A stretch of 64,000 nt of DNA from Apostichopus japonicus. Lineage: Eukaryota; Echinodermata; Holothuroidea; Aspidochirotida; Stichopodidae. A program made the position numbers and the translations under genes. How positions within the stretch are numbered: position 1 is the first letter of the stretch; each line of letters opens with the position of its first letter. The stretch spans positions 9,406,001-9,470,000 of the forward strand of contig NC_092566.1 of assembly GCF_037975245.1 (NCBI RefSeq), in the 5' to 3' direction. This document shows positions 46,190-57,600 of this stretch, one piece after another. The notes under the pieces are model-generated. The model worked only from the letters and a program-made list of their open reading frames with translations, ran no database searches and was not told the origin of the DNA.

Positions 46190-46515
46190 CTCGCTGGTCA
46201 CCAGGTTTATGTTGCTAAACATGGCATATCATTAATTATTATTTTTTTCAACCAATATGGTGTGTGTCATCACTAATATTGTGTTCATCACACAGCTGTA
46301 TGTTGCAAAACATGGCATGTCATCAATTATTACATTTATTTCCAAGATGGTGTGTGTCATCACTAATATTGTGATCATCACAAAGCTTTATGTTGCAAAA
46401 CATGGCATGTCATCAATTATTATGTTCATTTCCAAGATTGTGTGTGTCATCTCTTATATTGTGTTCATCACACAGCTGTATGTTGCAAAACATGGCATAT
46501 CATTAATTATTATTT
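46190..46515. repeat. Minisatellite, about 90-bp unit, related to the preceding array
   Basis: CATGGCAT.TCAT.AATTATT recurs at 46221, 46311, 46402 and 46491, a period of 89-91 bases. Units share GGTGTGTGTCATCACTAATA with the 72-bp array, so one array probably derived from the other by gaining about 18 bases. Confidence 0.9.
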
Positions 46516-46519
46516 CTAC

Positions 46520-48130
46520 AAAAGCTTTGCCACAAATGTGCTTTGACCTCCACAAAATCAATAGGATTCCGGTACACATCACAAGGAACACACACACACC
46601 AAGGCGGCTCTCAATTGACACCATAGACTTAGCGTGTTCAAGCAAGTTTTTTTCGGCAGATTTAAAGTGTGTGACCTCTCATCTCTCCTAAAAACAATAA
46701 GGATCATGTACTTATCATGAGTAACATAAACACCAAGTTAGTTTTGTTTGTTTTTGTTTGGAAGCAGGGTATCAGAAGTGTGAATCTAATGATTCTTCTT
46801 GGAGTAGCATCTAGATACTCATATGAATGAATTTATCTAGCTCCTAAAAAGCAAAAAAATATATACAGGTAGAGGTGGGGGGTGGCATTGGGGTAACTGA
46901 AATCATGCATTACGTATACCCTTAATGATCAATAATAGACCAATGAATGAGACCAATAGAATGAGACCACAAATACAATGAAATGCATTTCTTAATGCCT
47001 TTAATAACATAAATTTGTTGCAAGACACTTTGAAATGAAAATTAGAAGAATGATGAAGGAAACACAATATAAGATTTCAACAACTTAATAGGTTAACAAA
47101 TATGTGGGCAATGTGATGTATTTCATATAAGAAAGTCATATTGAACGTAACAGTTATGCTGATGCTGTATATCCATTTTCTAATGACTATGGTCTGGCTG
47201 TAAAAATATGTTTGCAGTCATACTGGGTGACAACTGTTAGGTTTTCTGTATCTGAAGCGATTCCAGGGACATAAATATAATCCTATCATCATTCACAACC
47301 ATGCACTGATAACATCACATATTATATATTTTTTCTTCTTGTTATAGTGTGATCAAACCAGTAAAATTCTGGTCAAGTTATTAGAGAAACTATGTTTTAT
47401 GAGTGATGAGTCTTCATGCTTTAAATACTTCACATGATATTTGAACATGTTTGAGGGCATTATCTTTCTGGTTCCAAGCACCTGTAGGTATCATTGATCG
47501 AACTGCATGATTACATTTTTCAAGGTGAAAAGCATTTTGTATTAAAGGTAAGGAGCATTTATCCTATTCTGAATGACAGTTTATTGGAAAGGTGCAACAA
47601 AAGGATATGAAAAACTACCAAACAATAACAATAATCATTTATATGTAACCAGTTGTCAACCTGATTGCATAGACAATAAAGAAACAGTATTCTGGTTGTT
47701 TCAGATCTTTCATGTGTCTGTTCTTTAGTTCAGATCAACCTGTATGTCATAACACATTGCTTACTTGCATTTATGCATTTTAAAGATCCATGCATTCTGT
47801 TGCATATATTATATACTTGAAACTTGAAAGGTTTCCTCCCTTCTAGTGTTCTATTTACTCCTTGTTTTTCTCTGAAGTCTCATTTCATAATGAAATAACT
47901 AATTATTACCCATACAGATGTCCTAATCTTAAACTTTTGGTACTACAGTATAATGTTTATTATTAAATTAGCAGTAACATTCAAAACAGTAAAATTTAAC
48001 AAGAGCTACATTTAGCCAAAGGTATGCATACACTTATACCTATGATAACCTTTGAAAACAATGTTTTGAATAAATGAGACTATCAAGGTAGAGAAAAGAA
48101 CAATCAGTACTTGAATGATTTACAAGTGGA
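46520..48130. other. Gene-free AT-rich interval
   Basis: No exon or RNA gene recognised. A GGTAGAGGTGGGGGGTGG stretch lies at 46870. Confidence 0.5.
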
Positions 48131-48139
48131 GGCTCTGGT

Positions 48140-48355
48140 TTTAATATGGTTTCTAAAAGTCCTTGACATTCTTCCAACTTCTGTTTTGAAGGCATTTTTC
48201 AGCTTCAAGACATTTGTCAATTTTCCTCTTACCGGGAAGCTGTCACTTTTCAATAAAAGAATGAAGATGTTACAATAAATAAATTTCCAGCTCTGTCCAT
48301 TTCTTTCTTGTAGGTGTTTTCCTCTTTTCCATCCAGCATTTTACGCTCTCGACCT
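48140..48355 (-). pseudogene. Decayed copy of the C-terminal exon of the SET/recombinase gene
   Basis: On the minus strand the text TPTRKKWTELE, then after a stop and a frame change LPGKRKIDKCLEAEKCLQ and NRSWKNVKDF, aligns with TVTKRPWTEEQ and LPGKSKIDECISKEP..RSWKNIKDY of the intact terminal exon at 54359-54684. In-frame TAA and TAG codons and a frameshift show decay, or a shortened C-terminus. Confidence 0.75.
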
Positions 48356-48706
48356 TCATAAGACAAAAATGATGCAAATTAGTTTAGAAAACGTGTTGAT
48401 GTCTATTGCAAACATTGATTTTCCATCAAATTGAGAAATTCCCCAACTAATATTAATATACTATTTCAAGTCAGGAGAAACTCATATTGATAAAAACTTG
48501 TTTCTTAGCATGTTATAGTACCCCTGAATGCTTTTGTGTCTACTTGATAACATTCTGTGTTAAGTTTCTAATTTCTTCAAGTTTCTTGTGCTCTTTCTGC
48601 ATATTCCATGCAGCTCAGACACAGTCTTTGTCATATGAAAAGAAGAAGTGATGGATATTTCACAATAAATAGCTACCATTGTTCTAATCTTCCCATATTT
48701 TCTTAC

Positions 48707-48766
48707 CTCTTTTGATACATCCTTCTGATTCTGCTGATGACATCTGGTTAACATCATTTTTTTGCA
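48707..48766 (-). pseudogene. Candidate 60-bp exon of the decayed paralogue
   Basis: The acceptor TCTGTTTTGCAG and the donor AAAGAG|GTAAGAAA bracket 20 open codons. Its phase (0 to 0) fits between the acidic exon upstream and the decayed last exon. No protein similarity is visible, so support is only from splice signals and order. Confidence 0.4.
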
Positions 48767-49422
48767 CTGCAAAACAGACACACATTTAACTAACATTAGA
48801 AAAGAATTTCTTCCCTTTCTGACAGCAGGTGTCAATGCCTAAAACATTCAAGAATATTCATCTTTAAATCAGTGCCAAATGATGACACTCCAAACTTATA
48901 TCCTAAATTGGGGTCAATCAAATATTATTTCTCCAGGATATATCAATGCAATTGATTTTCACTACAATGACATTCATACTTCAAGATGAGTGATGCTTTA
49001 CTTAAGATGAACTATGTTGTCTGTGACAGCCACTTTAGAATGATCCAGGAACTTACTAGTTTAAAAATGTTGTAACTGAAATTGTGTTAATTTGATACTG
49101 CATGATAAACATATGAATTCTTTCCTGTTGTAGTATTGAACAATTCAATCTAATTTTACCACCAAAACAACACATCTAAGTTGTACAGTATATGCTGGAA
49201 TGATTGTCATGCATGAAACATTGTATGTAGTCTAAAATCTGAAACTAAGCTTGCCAGTTATTATTAAATATTTGATACAAATGAAATGTACTGATTGTTG
49301 TGATAGATGTTGTTTGGCTAGTATATACTACATATTTCCCTCTATTACAAACACTCAAGTTAAATAATATAATAATATGTTGTATAGTAGTGGCAATTTT
49401 TCATTATATGCTACTACCTTAC

Positions 49423-49508
49423 CGTTTCAGCAGGCAGCTCAGGCTGATAATCATCATCACTATCCTCCTCACCAGAGGACTCCTCAATTGACTGGTTGAC
49501 TTCTAATT
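49423..49508 (-). pseudogene. Acidic exon of the decayed paralogue
   Basis: The acceptor TTATTGACAG and the donor AAACG|GTAAGG bracket an open exon encoding LEVNQSIEESSGEEDSDD and then DYQPELPAET. It enters with AA completing a G-started codon, the same phase and composition as the start of the intact terminal exon (IDQSNISTEEEEGEG). This suggests it is the corresponding part of a duplicated gene. Confidence 0.5.
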
Positions 49509-49974
49509 CTGTCAATAAATAAAATAAGTCTTTGGCTAGTTTACAGCAACCTCACGTTATTAGCTTCATGTTTAAAATCACATCATTTACTATTCTTCCT
49601 TTCAAAGTGCTGCTTTATAAACGAATATTCCATTAATACAGGGCACAGATTTGATGCAACAGGCAAACAAATAGCTATTAGCCCAAGAATGAAAACTACT
49701 GTATTAGAGTGTAAAACCAATCTTTCTTATACAAATTTGACTAATTCATAGATAACAAAGTATAGTGAGCCTTTAAGAATCCACATAGCTACAATGTGGT
49801 GGTTTAATGATGTGGATGCACAACAAACTGTCTGTTCAGTGAAGGTTTGTAATATAGCCTTTGCAGTTTGTTTTTAATATTTACACTGACAGGTACAGTA
49901 GAAAAGCAACAGTCTGTGTGAATTTGAGGGTCAAATAATAAAGTCACCAATGTATACTTACACTAGCTGTCGAT

Positions 49975-50085
49975 TTATATATGATATTCTTTAATATACG
50001 CCACCACAAAAATTAGAAAAACAAAAAGGATGCAACATATCACTGCAGACAGTGCTAACAGTAATGTTGCCTCATACTTGTCCAT
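49975..50085 (-). CDS. Possible 36-residue single-pass membrane peptide
   Basis: An ATG right behind a good acceptor (TTTTCCACAG at about 50092) opens 36 codons: MDKYEATLLLALSAVICC followed by ILFVFLIFVVAYIKEYHI and a stop. The hydrophobic stretch of about 25 residues could span a membrane. A donor-like TGTAAGTAT follows the stop. It may be an exon of the decayed paralogue, a small protein or chance; no family is recognised. Confidence 0.25.
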   Translation of the reverse strand: MDKYEATLLLALSAVICCILFVFLIFVVAYIKEYHI

Positions 50086-50099
50086 ATAATCTGTGGAAA

Positions 50100-51165
50100 A
50101 AATTAAAAAGAGGAATGAAAATCAACAATAAAAACATATTTGCTAAATATTATGTACAATATGGTTACTCCAAAAATATGCCTATATAGTAGTTTCAAAT
50201 ACATATTCCTAAGAGATGTCTTCTTCTTAACTTACAGTATTCCTCATACACCAATGAAACTTGATAGAATTATTTAATAATTAGTAATTGAACTAGGCAT
50301 AGGCACCTCAAGTTCAAAGAAACCTAGCATATATATCATAAAAAAAACTCTCCAAATACTTTCTCTTTTCTAGGGCTAGGCACTTTTATCTTAAAATTGG
50401 TTTCATAAGGCTAGCCCTACCCTACATCACATAAAGCCCGAGTTTAGTTGCATATTAGTGATGTTAGGCCGATACTGTTAGGTCTACTAATAACTTGCTT
50501 TAGGCTATATCGTAATAGAAAACAAGTAGCCTACACTAAACATAGCTTGTTAGGCCTGGCACAGCTTATCCAAGTTTACTTTCGGGTGTATTGCTATGAA
50601 AATGGGGGAAGAACCTACGGATGAAAGTCACATATACCTAGGGAATATCACCAAAATGGATTGAAAACAAGAAAAAGATAATATCTTACCATTCAGTAAT
50701 CTTCAAATGGTCGTTTCTGGTTTCCACATGTTCAATGTAATTTACAGTATAGTGATGACAATATGGTCAAATAGTATAAAGCACTGCATATACAAGCGGA
50801 CACTAATGTGTATTTGGCATTTTGGTATCCAACTGGGGAAGTGTTTGTTGCTGTAGTTGTCAACCGGGAGAATGTGTGTATACATGTCTCTTAACTTGTT
50901 AATTGGTGACATACGTCATCCGTGTGTATAATGCTAAGGGCGCTATGGTCATCAGAGCTGAGACACCTACTTCATGAACTTAATGCATATATTTGAAGTT
51001 TATTATATTCGTAAGCATATATGCAAAAACAAAATAGCATGGGACTATTCCTTTAAACGCTACTGTAGATAAAAAGTAACATGAAGGTCATTAATGCAGA
51101 ACATATTTATAAGGATCACACAGACACATGAATATTAATTAGAACTGTTTTATCTTTATTTCTTC
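50100..51165. other. Interval without recognised features
   Basis: AT-rich sequence between the decayed paralogue and the next copy of the C-terminal exon. No supported exons. Confidence 0.5.
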
Positions 51166-51169
51166 TTTA

Positions 51170-51345
51170 TTACAGTCGAAAATACAGGCTCCTTGCAAAA
51201 ACATTCATCTATCTTACATTTGCCAGGCAATTGTATTAATATCATGAAGTTATGCAAATGGCAGTTAACTGCAGATTTTTCTTCCTCTGTCCAGGGGACC
51301 TTCATAGCAACCTTCCTCTATACTGTTCCCTTGCTGAACCAAAAA
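51170..51345 (-). pseudogene. Second decayed copy of the C-terminal exon
   Basis: The minus strand reads VPWTEEEKSAVNCHLHNFM, then LPGKCKIDECFCKEPV, clearly homologous at DNA and protein level to the intact exon at 54359-54684. The upstream part (AAGGGAACAGTATAGAGG region) has lost frame, and the 3' part ends early near the FST residues. It is separated from the intact exon by the 720-bp array. Confidence 0.8.
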
Positions 51346-51399
51346 TAATAAACAAATTGCAACAAGCTTAATCAACAAGAACACAACTTTTACGAGAAA

Positions 51400-51612
51400 G
51401 AACAGGCATATTCCATCAACTTTACTACAACTTCTGTCAGACTGCATCTTCTACCAGACAGACTGCAACTTCTGTAAGACTGCAACTTTTACTTGCTGCA
51501 GGTTCTACCAGGCCACTAGCTCCCCTAAACTGAAGCATTGCAAACTATAATTACTGTCAAACTGCAACTTCTGTCAGACTGAATTTTCTGCCAGACTGAA
51601 TCTTCAACTTGA
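51400..51612. repeat. Irregular short repeats of ACTGCAACTTCTGTCAGACTG type
   Basis: About eight imperfect units of roughly 20-30 bases with CTGCAACTTCTGTCAGACTG-like text lead into the 720-bp array. Confidence 0.75.
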
Positions 51613-52080
51613 CTGCATAATCAAAACTAAACTGCAACTCAAAAATTTAAAAAGCTGAAGAACAAAGACACACTGAAACTAATTTGACAAACTCAATACC
51701 ACCAACAGGGCACTATCTAGATGCAGCTACTCAGGACCTAGGGCTGCAGTTTATAAGGCCATAACCCAGGGCCCATCTTTTTGCTAAGGTTATACAGTAA
51801 TTCCAAGACTTACTTTTCAAGTGAATGTTATTTTGGTAATTCTGCCAATTCAACATATTAATACTGGGCATTGAGTTTACCAAGCACAAGTGCTTCTGCA
51901 CCCTCTTAAATTACTAAGAAACAACTAGCATAATGGTTCAAACTTACAAGTAGACCAAGGATAATCATTAGGTCTAGACTTAAAAACACTTAGTGACTAT
52001 GACATCACAATATCTTGTGGTTAATTATTCCATAAACTAACCACACGTTGAGAGAAAACATTTAATCTCTGCGAAGTATT

Positions 52081-52356
52081 TCATCTAGGTTTATATAATT
52101 TAAAAGAATGTCCCCTAAGTTTATCAACGGACCTATGACTGAAAAATGTATTCAAGGAATAATCCTCTATATTATGCACTAATTTATATACCTGAATCAA
52201 ATCATTCCTATCCCTCCTATATTCCTTTGTGTAAGGAGACCACACACATGTGGCATATTCAAGAATTGGTCTAACCAGTGACTTATAAAGTATCAAAAAC
52301 ATATCCTTATCTAAAAACTCAAAAGTGTTCTCTGCATAATCAAAACTAAACTGCAA
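52081..52356 (-). pseudogene. Non-LTR reverse transcriptase C-terminal fragment (unit 1)
   Basis: Contains FLDKDMFLILYKSLVRPILE and CVWSPYTKEYRRDRNDLIQV with no catalytic YxDD box. Family knowledge: this is the end of CR1/Jockey-type reverse transcriptases. Internally deleted and not functional. Confidence 0.85.
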
Positions 52357-52800
52357 CTCAAAAATTTAAAAAGCTGAAGAACAAAGACACACTGAAACTA
52401 ATTTGACAAACTCAATACCACCAACAGGGCACTATCTAGATGCAGCTACTCAGGACCTAGGGCTGCAGTTTATAAGGCCATAACCCAGGGCCCTTCTTTT
52501 TGCTAAGGTTATACAGTAATTCCAAGACTTACTTTTCAAGTGAATGTTATTTTGGTAATTCTGCCAATTCAACATATTAATACTGGGCATTGAGTTTACC
52601 AAGCACAAGTGCTTCTGCACCCCTCTTAAATTACTAAGAAACAACTAGCATAATGGTTCAAACTTACAAGTAGACCAAGGATAATCATTAGGTCTAGACT
52701 TAAAAACACTTAGTGACTATGACATCACTATATCTTGTGGTTAATTATTCCATAAACTAACCACACGTTGAGAGAAAACATTTAATCTCTGCGAAGTATT

Positions 52801-53076
52801 TCATCTAGGTTTATATAATTTAAAAGAATGTCCCCTAAGTTTATCAACGGACCTATGACTGAAAAATGTATTCAAGGAATAATCCTCTATATTATGCACT
52901 AATTTATATACCTGAATCAAATCATTTCTATCCCTCCTATATTCCTTTGTGTAAGGAGACCACACACATGTGGCATATTCAAGAATTGGTCTAACCAGTG
53001 ACTTATAAAGTATCAAAAACATATCCTTATCTAAAAACTCAAAAGTGTTCTCTGCATAATCAAAACTAAACTGCAA
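52801..53076 (-). pseudogene. Non-LTR reverse transcriptase C-terminal fragment (unit 2)
   Basis: Identical at protein level to the unit 1 fragment. Confidence 0.85.
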
Positions 53077-53520
53077 CTCAAAAATTTAAAAAGCTGAAGA
53101 ACAAAGACACACTGAAACTAATTTGACAAACTCAATACCACCAACAGGGCACTATCTAGATGCAGCTACTTAGGACCTAGGGCTGCAGTTTATAAGGCCA
53201 TAACCCAGGGCCCATCTTTTTGCTAAGGTTATACAGTAATTCCAAGACTTACTTTTCAAGTGAATGTTATTTTGGTAATTCTGCCAATTCAACATAATAA
53301 TACTGGGCATTGAGTTTACCAAGCACAAGTGCTTCTGCACCCCTCTTAAATTACTAAGAAACAACTAGCATAATGGTTCAAACTTACAAGTAGACCAAGG
53401 ATAATCATTAGGTCTAGACTTAAAAACACTTAGTGACTATGACATCACAATATCTTGTGGTTAATTATTCCATAAACTAACCACACGTTGAGAGAAAACA
53501 TTTAATCTCTGCGAAGTATT

Positions 53521-53796
53521 TCATCTAGGTTTATATAATTTAAAAGAATGTCCCCTAAGTTTATCAACGGACCTATGACTGAAAAATGTATTCAAGGAAG
53601 AATCCTCTATATTATGCACTAATTTATATACCTGAATCAAATCATTCCTATCCCTCCTATATTCCTTTGTGTAAGGAGACCACACACATGTGGCATATTC
53701 AAGAATTGGTCTAACCAGTGACTTATAAAGTATCAAAAACATATCCTTATCTAAAAACTCAAAAGTGTTCTCTGCATAATCAAAACTAAACTGCAA
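53521..53796 (-). pseudogene. Non-LTR reverse transcriptase C-terminal fragment (unit 3)
   Basis: Differs from the other two by one residue (EDSS for EDYS). The fourth, partial unit (53773-54315) lacks most of this frame. Confidence 0.85.
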
Positions 53797-54358
53797 CTCA
53801 AAAATTTAAAAAGCTGAAGAACAAAGACACACTGAAACTAATTTGACAAACTCAATACCACCAACAGGGCACTATCTAGATGCAGCTACTTAGGACCTAG
53901 GGCTGCAGTTTATAAGGCCATAACCCAGGGCCCATCTTTTTGCTAAGGTTATACAGTAATTCCATGACTTACTTTTCAAGTGAATGTTATTGTGGTAATT
54001 CTGCCAATTCAACATATTAATACTGGGCATTGAGTTCACCAAGCACAAGTGCTTCTGCACCCCTCTTAAATTACAACAAAGAAACAACTAGCATAATGGT
54101 TCAAACTTACAAGTAGACCAAGGATAATCATTAGATCTAGACTTAAACACACTTAGTGACTATGACATCACAATATCTTGTGGTTAATTATTCCATAAAC
54201 TAACCACACGTTGAGAGAAAACATTTAATCTCTGCGAAGTATGTGACATATTCAAGAATTGGTCTAACCAGTGACTTATAAAGTATTAAAAACATATCCC
54301 TATCTAAAATCTCAAAAGTGTTCTTAATAATTTGGACTATTAATGTTAGGCCCTTATC

Positions 54359-54684
54359 CTAACGAACTTGATTCTTCATTGTATTCCTACAGTAATCTTT
54401 TATATTTTTCCATGACCTAGTGGACAACACAGGCTCTTTGCTTATACATTCATCTATCTTAGATTTGCCAGGCAATTGATTTAATACCATGAAGTGATGC
54501 AAGTGGCGATTAACCGCAGCTTTTTGCTCCTCTGTCCAGGGTCGCTTTGTAACAGTCTTCTTCTTCTTGCACTGTTTCCTTGCTGGGTGCGGTTTGTCAG
54601 CCTTGGATCGTTTGATGGCAGTAAGTTGATCTTCTGTCCCCTCCCCCTCCTCTTCCTCTGTAGAGATGTTGCTCTGGTCAATTT
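54359..54684 (-). CDS. Terminal exon: acidic linker and Myb/SANT-like domain
   Basis: The acceptor CTTAATAAATAG is weak but gives the right phase. The exon reads IDQSNISTEEEEGEGTEDQL, a Lys-rich block KKKKTVTKRPWTEEQKAAV, then LPGKSKIDECISKEPV and RSWKNIKDYCRNT and a TAG stop. The regularly spaced Trp residues recall SANT/Myb-like DNA- or chromatin-binding folds. Two decayed copies of this exon lie downstream. Confidence 0.85.
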
Positions 54685-57600
54685 CTATTTATTAAGAAAG
54701 ATATCACAGAAAATTAAAATCTAATGAAAGCTTTCATCATACCTAAAGTCATGTAAACCTTTGACAAAATTCATGCTTCTAATCTTGCAAAGGGTACTTC
54801 CTGTTCTGATGGTTCATTGAGGGTAAATAAATATACCAGAGCTATTATTATAGTTGGATAAGTTTGGAAGGAGGTAACAACAGTGCTTCTTGCAAATACT
54901 AGAATATATTGGAGGCTTCATCCGACACCAAATGAACTGACTCACCACCCAATGATTAAGATAGAAGTACGAATGCATATATAGGACCACTTTTAACAAT
55001 TGTTAATGATGTTTTCAGATAAGTATACTATAAATAACCTCTGAATAATTGTACAGTAGAAAGCACTTATCATGTATTGTTCACAACTCAATCTGTTGGA
55101 TTTTGACCCTTAGATGACCATCATTTTTTACCACATCTGTTACCTCATTGTACAATGATTATTGTGCCCAAGTTTTGTAAAAATTAAAATAACAGCTGGG
55201 GTGAGATTGATTATGAGAGTGATACACATTGAAGATCACAACAGTAAAGCTTAGACCAGAATGCTGGTGTAAGCTAAATATAAGAGAACCATTCCAGCAG
55301 TCAAACCATCATGAGACAACAATAGAGATATTTGTTGTACTTACCTTCATCTACAATAGGGATGTCATCAAGGCTCTGTCCTTGTGCCAACGCACTCCCT
55401 CCTTTTTCCATAGCTAGGAGTAGCTTAGATACTTTAGCTACTTGCATGATCTCCATCGGCAGTCTATAGTATTCACGGTGAATCTTCAAGTCATGCCCAA
55501 GAAAGTTTGCTACCATGTCCATTTCATTCTCTTTGAGGCACAGGAGTTGGCTCAGTGTTGCTAGTTGCTTTCGGAGCTGTGTACCAGTCAAAGTTTCAGG
55601 GTATTTGGCGCCACAGAGTTGACTGTATTTTCTGAGGCTGTCACATGCACGAAGATGTCCTTTTGATCCATAAAATGATCTGGCAAAGACAAACTCATTC
55701 TCTTCATGTACTGCCCCAAGATCCTGCCTGCCCTCTAACAACAGCGTTATCCACTCTCTCATCTCGTAAGTCATCAGAACTGGTACTAGGCGCCCTTTTT
55801 TGCCAACTATTTCTACCCTTGAGAGAACTTTACATAGACGCTGCTCTAAGTTGCTCAAGGCCTTCACAACATTTGAATCTTTTTGCATAGTGTCAATCTT
55901 ATCCACTTCCTTGATCTTCATCTTTGATATTTCACCCTGGCGCCGTCTGTTGAATAACATCAACAGCGTGAGTGTTAACTCATTGAGCTCTCTCCATGCC
56001 TCTACTTTTTCGTCAGTTGGTTCCTCAGAGTACTGTAGCAAAATATGCACACACCTCCGCCCTTCCTCCTTGAGCATGTTTGTCAATGCAGCTACATCTT
56101 CAGTGAGTGGAATCAGCTTTCTATTATTCATTTTTCTTTGACTGATTGTTCGTAATGCATTTGAGGACACAAATACGGACCAATCAGCATCAAGCCTTTC
56201 AATGAATTGTTTAGAACGTGTATACTTATCATTGTCTCCAATTTCACTTGAAGTCCCTGTCAGGATCACAGCCATTTTCTTTAAAGAATGGCCATACTTT
56301 AGAGCCAAAGATGGTACTTTGTAACCTTGCTTGATCTCATCGTATCCAGTAACTTTCTGTACGGCTGCAACCACACACCTGAAATGTCTAGGATCGATGA
56401 ATTCTTCCATGCTTGCATTTGGTTTCTCTTTGAGACTTCGTAATTCCACAAGAAGTCTGGCAGCTTCTCTCATCTTGGAACGAATTGTTGCATGCATATC
56501 AGCATCGTGCCCCTGAGCAAGAAAATGTCTTTCACCTAAGTCCACTATGAGTGGATCACCTTTGGCGACCAAACTAATTTGGTCATTGGACATTACTTGT
56601 GTCACGCTATGCAGACCTGCTGAAACACCATGTGGATTTGGCAGGAGCAATTTACACGAAAGCGCTGGTTTAGTGTTTCTTCTTGTTTTTTTCGATCTTA
56701 GCTTACATTCGTGTTTCCAGAGGTCAGTTCTGACATAGTAACCCAAACAGCAGTCACACGGCCCATAGTCTGCAGGTGATGCATCTACAGTTGGGCGGTA
56801 TGCTACTATGAGCATACCTTTTCCTTCTCTTATCACTTGACAATTATGTCTGTGCGTTCCTCTGTTCCTAAGTAGAGTCATGTGTTTGTATTTTCCATGC
56901 TTGTCAGTTTCATTCAGGATCTGCTGGACTTCGCTCTCTTGAGAATGCTGTTCCCGGAGATGACGTTGAATTTGGGCTTGTGGCTTGGAGCAGTAAAAAC
57001 AGGGAAATTTTTTATCAAACAATCGGTGACCATCATCGTTGCTTGTAACCTGAACAATAATACCTGCATCTGAACTAGTTGCTTGCAAACTAATCGACAA
57101 GTTGGCCCCTGATCTAATCGACATTTTGGCTTCATCATCATTTTTCACAGAAGAACTAGATGCAATATCTACTGGATCATAAGAATTACCACAGTCCTGT
57201 TTATCAACTTCTGTGGCAAATGTCTCTGAGTCATTAATCTCCGGAGTGTCTTCTGTGTCTGAGTATTCTTCCTCATCCGGTTCATACTCACTGACATTGG
57301 ATTCACTTGTTTCACTTGTTTCATCTTCAGAATCAGTCATGTCCAAGTCTTCCTTCTCATCTGGAACATACTCTCTAATATCTGCTCCACACTTTCTTTG
57401 ATATAATGAATCATGGTACAAGTCAGGATGACCTTCGTTACACATAGAATGGGTGCTTGCTGGCCGAGGCTGGTCTTCATCAGTGACCATCTCCTCCTCA
57501 GGAATCTCTCTACTGCCATCTGTGTCCAAGTGCTGTTCCTTGTCCAGACCAAGATCTCTGATATCTGTTTCAAAAGCAAAAGCCAAGTCAGGTTGACCTT

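Larger units (their letters stand above)
51613..54315 (-). repeat. 720-bp tandem array carrying a LINE reverse-transcriptase fragment
   Basis: The word CTGCATAATCAAAACTAAAC occurs at 51613, 52333, 53053 and 53773, an exact 720-bp period; the fourth unit is cut short. Copies differ by only a few bases. On the minus strand each full unit has a 91-residue frame with ILYKSLVRPILEYATCVWSP, typical of the thumb region of non-LTR reverse transcriptases, then DLIQVYKLVHNI and RGHSFKLYKPR. The usual middle segment between WSPY and the RR.DLIQVYK block is missing, so the ancestor was already deleted. The array lies directly downstream of the SET/recombinase gene stop. Confidence 0.93.

Noticed and set aside
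51613-54315. Possible CRISPR-like or regulatory repeat array
   Set aside because: The unit is 720 bp with no short repeat/spacer structure, and it contains a LINE fragment; the genome is eukaryotic.
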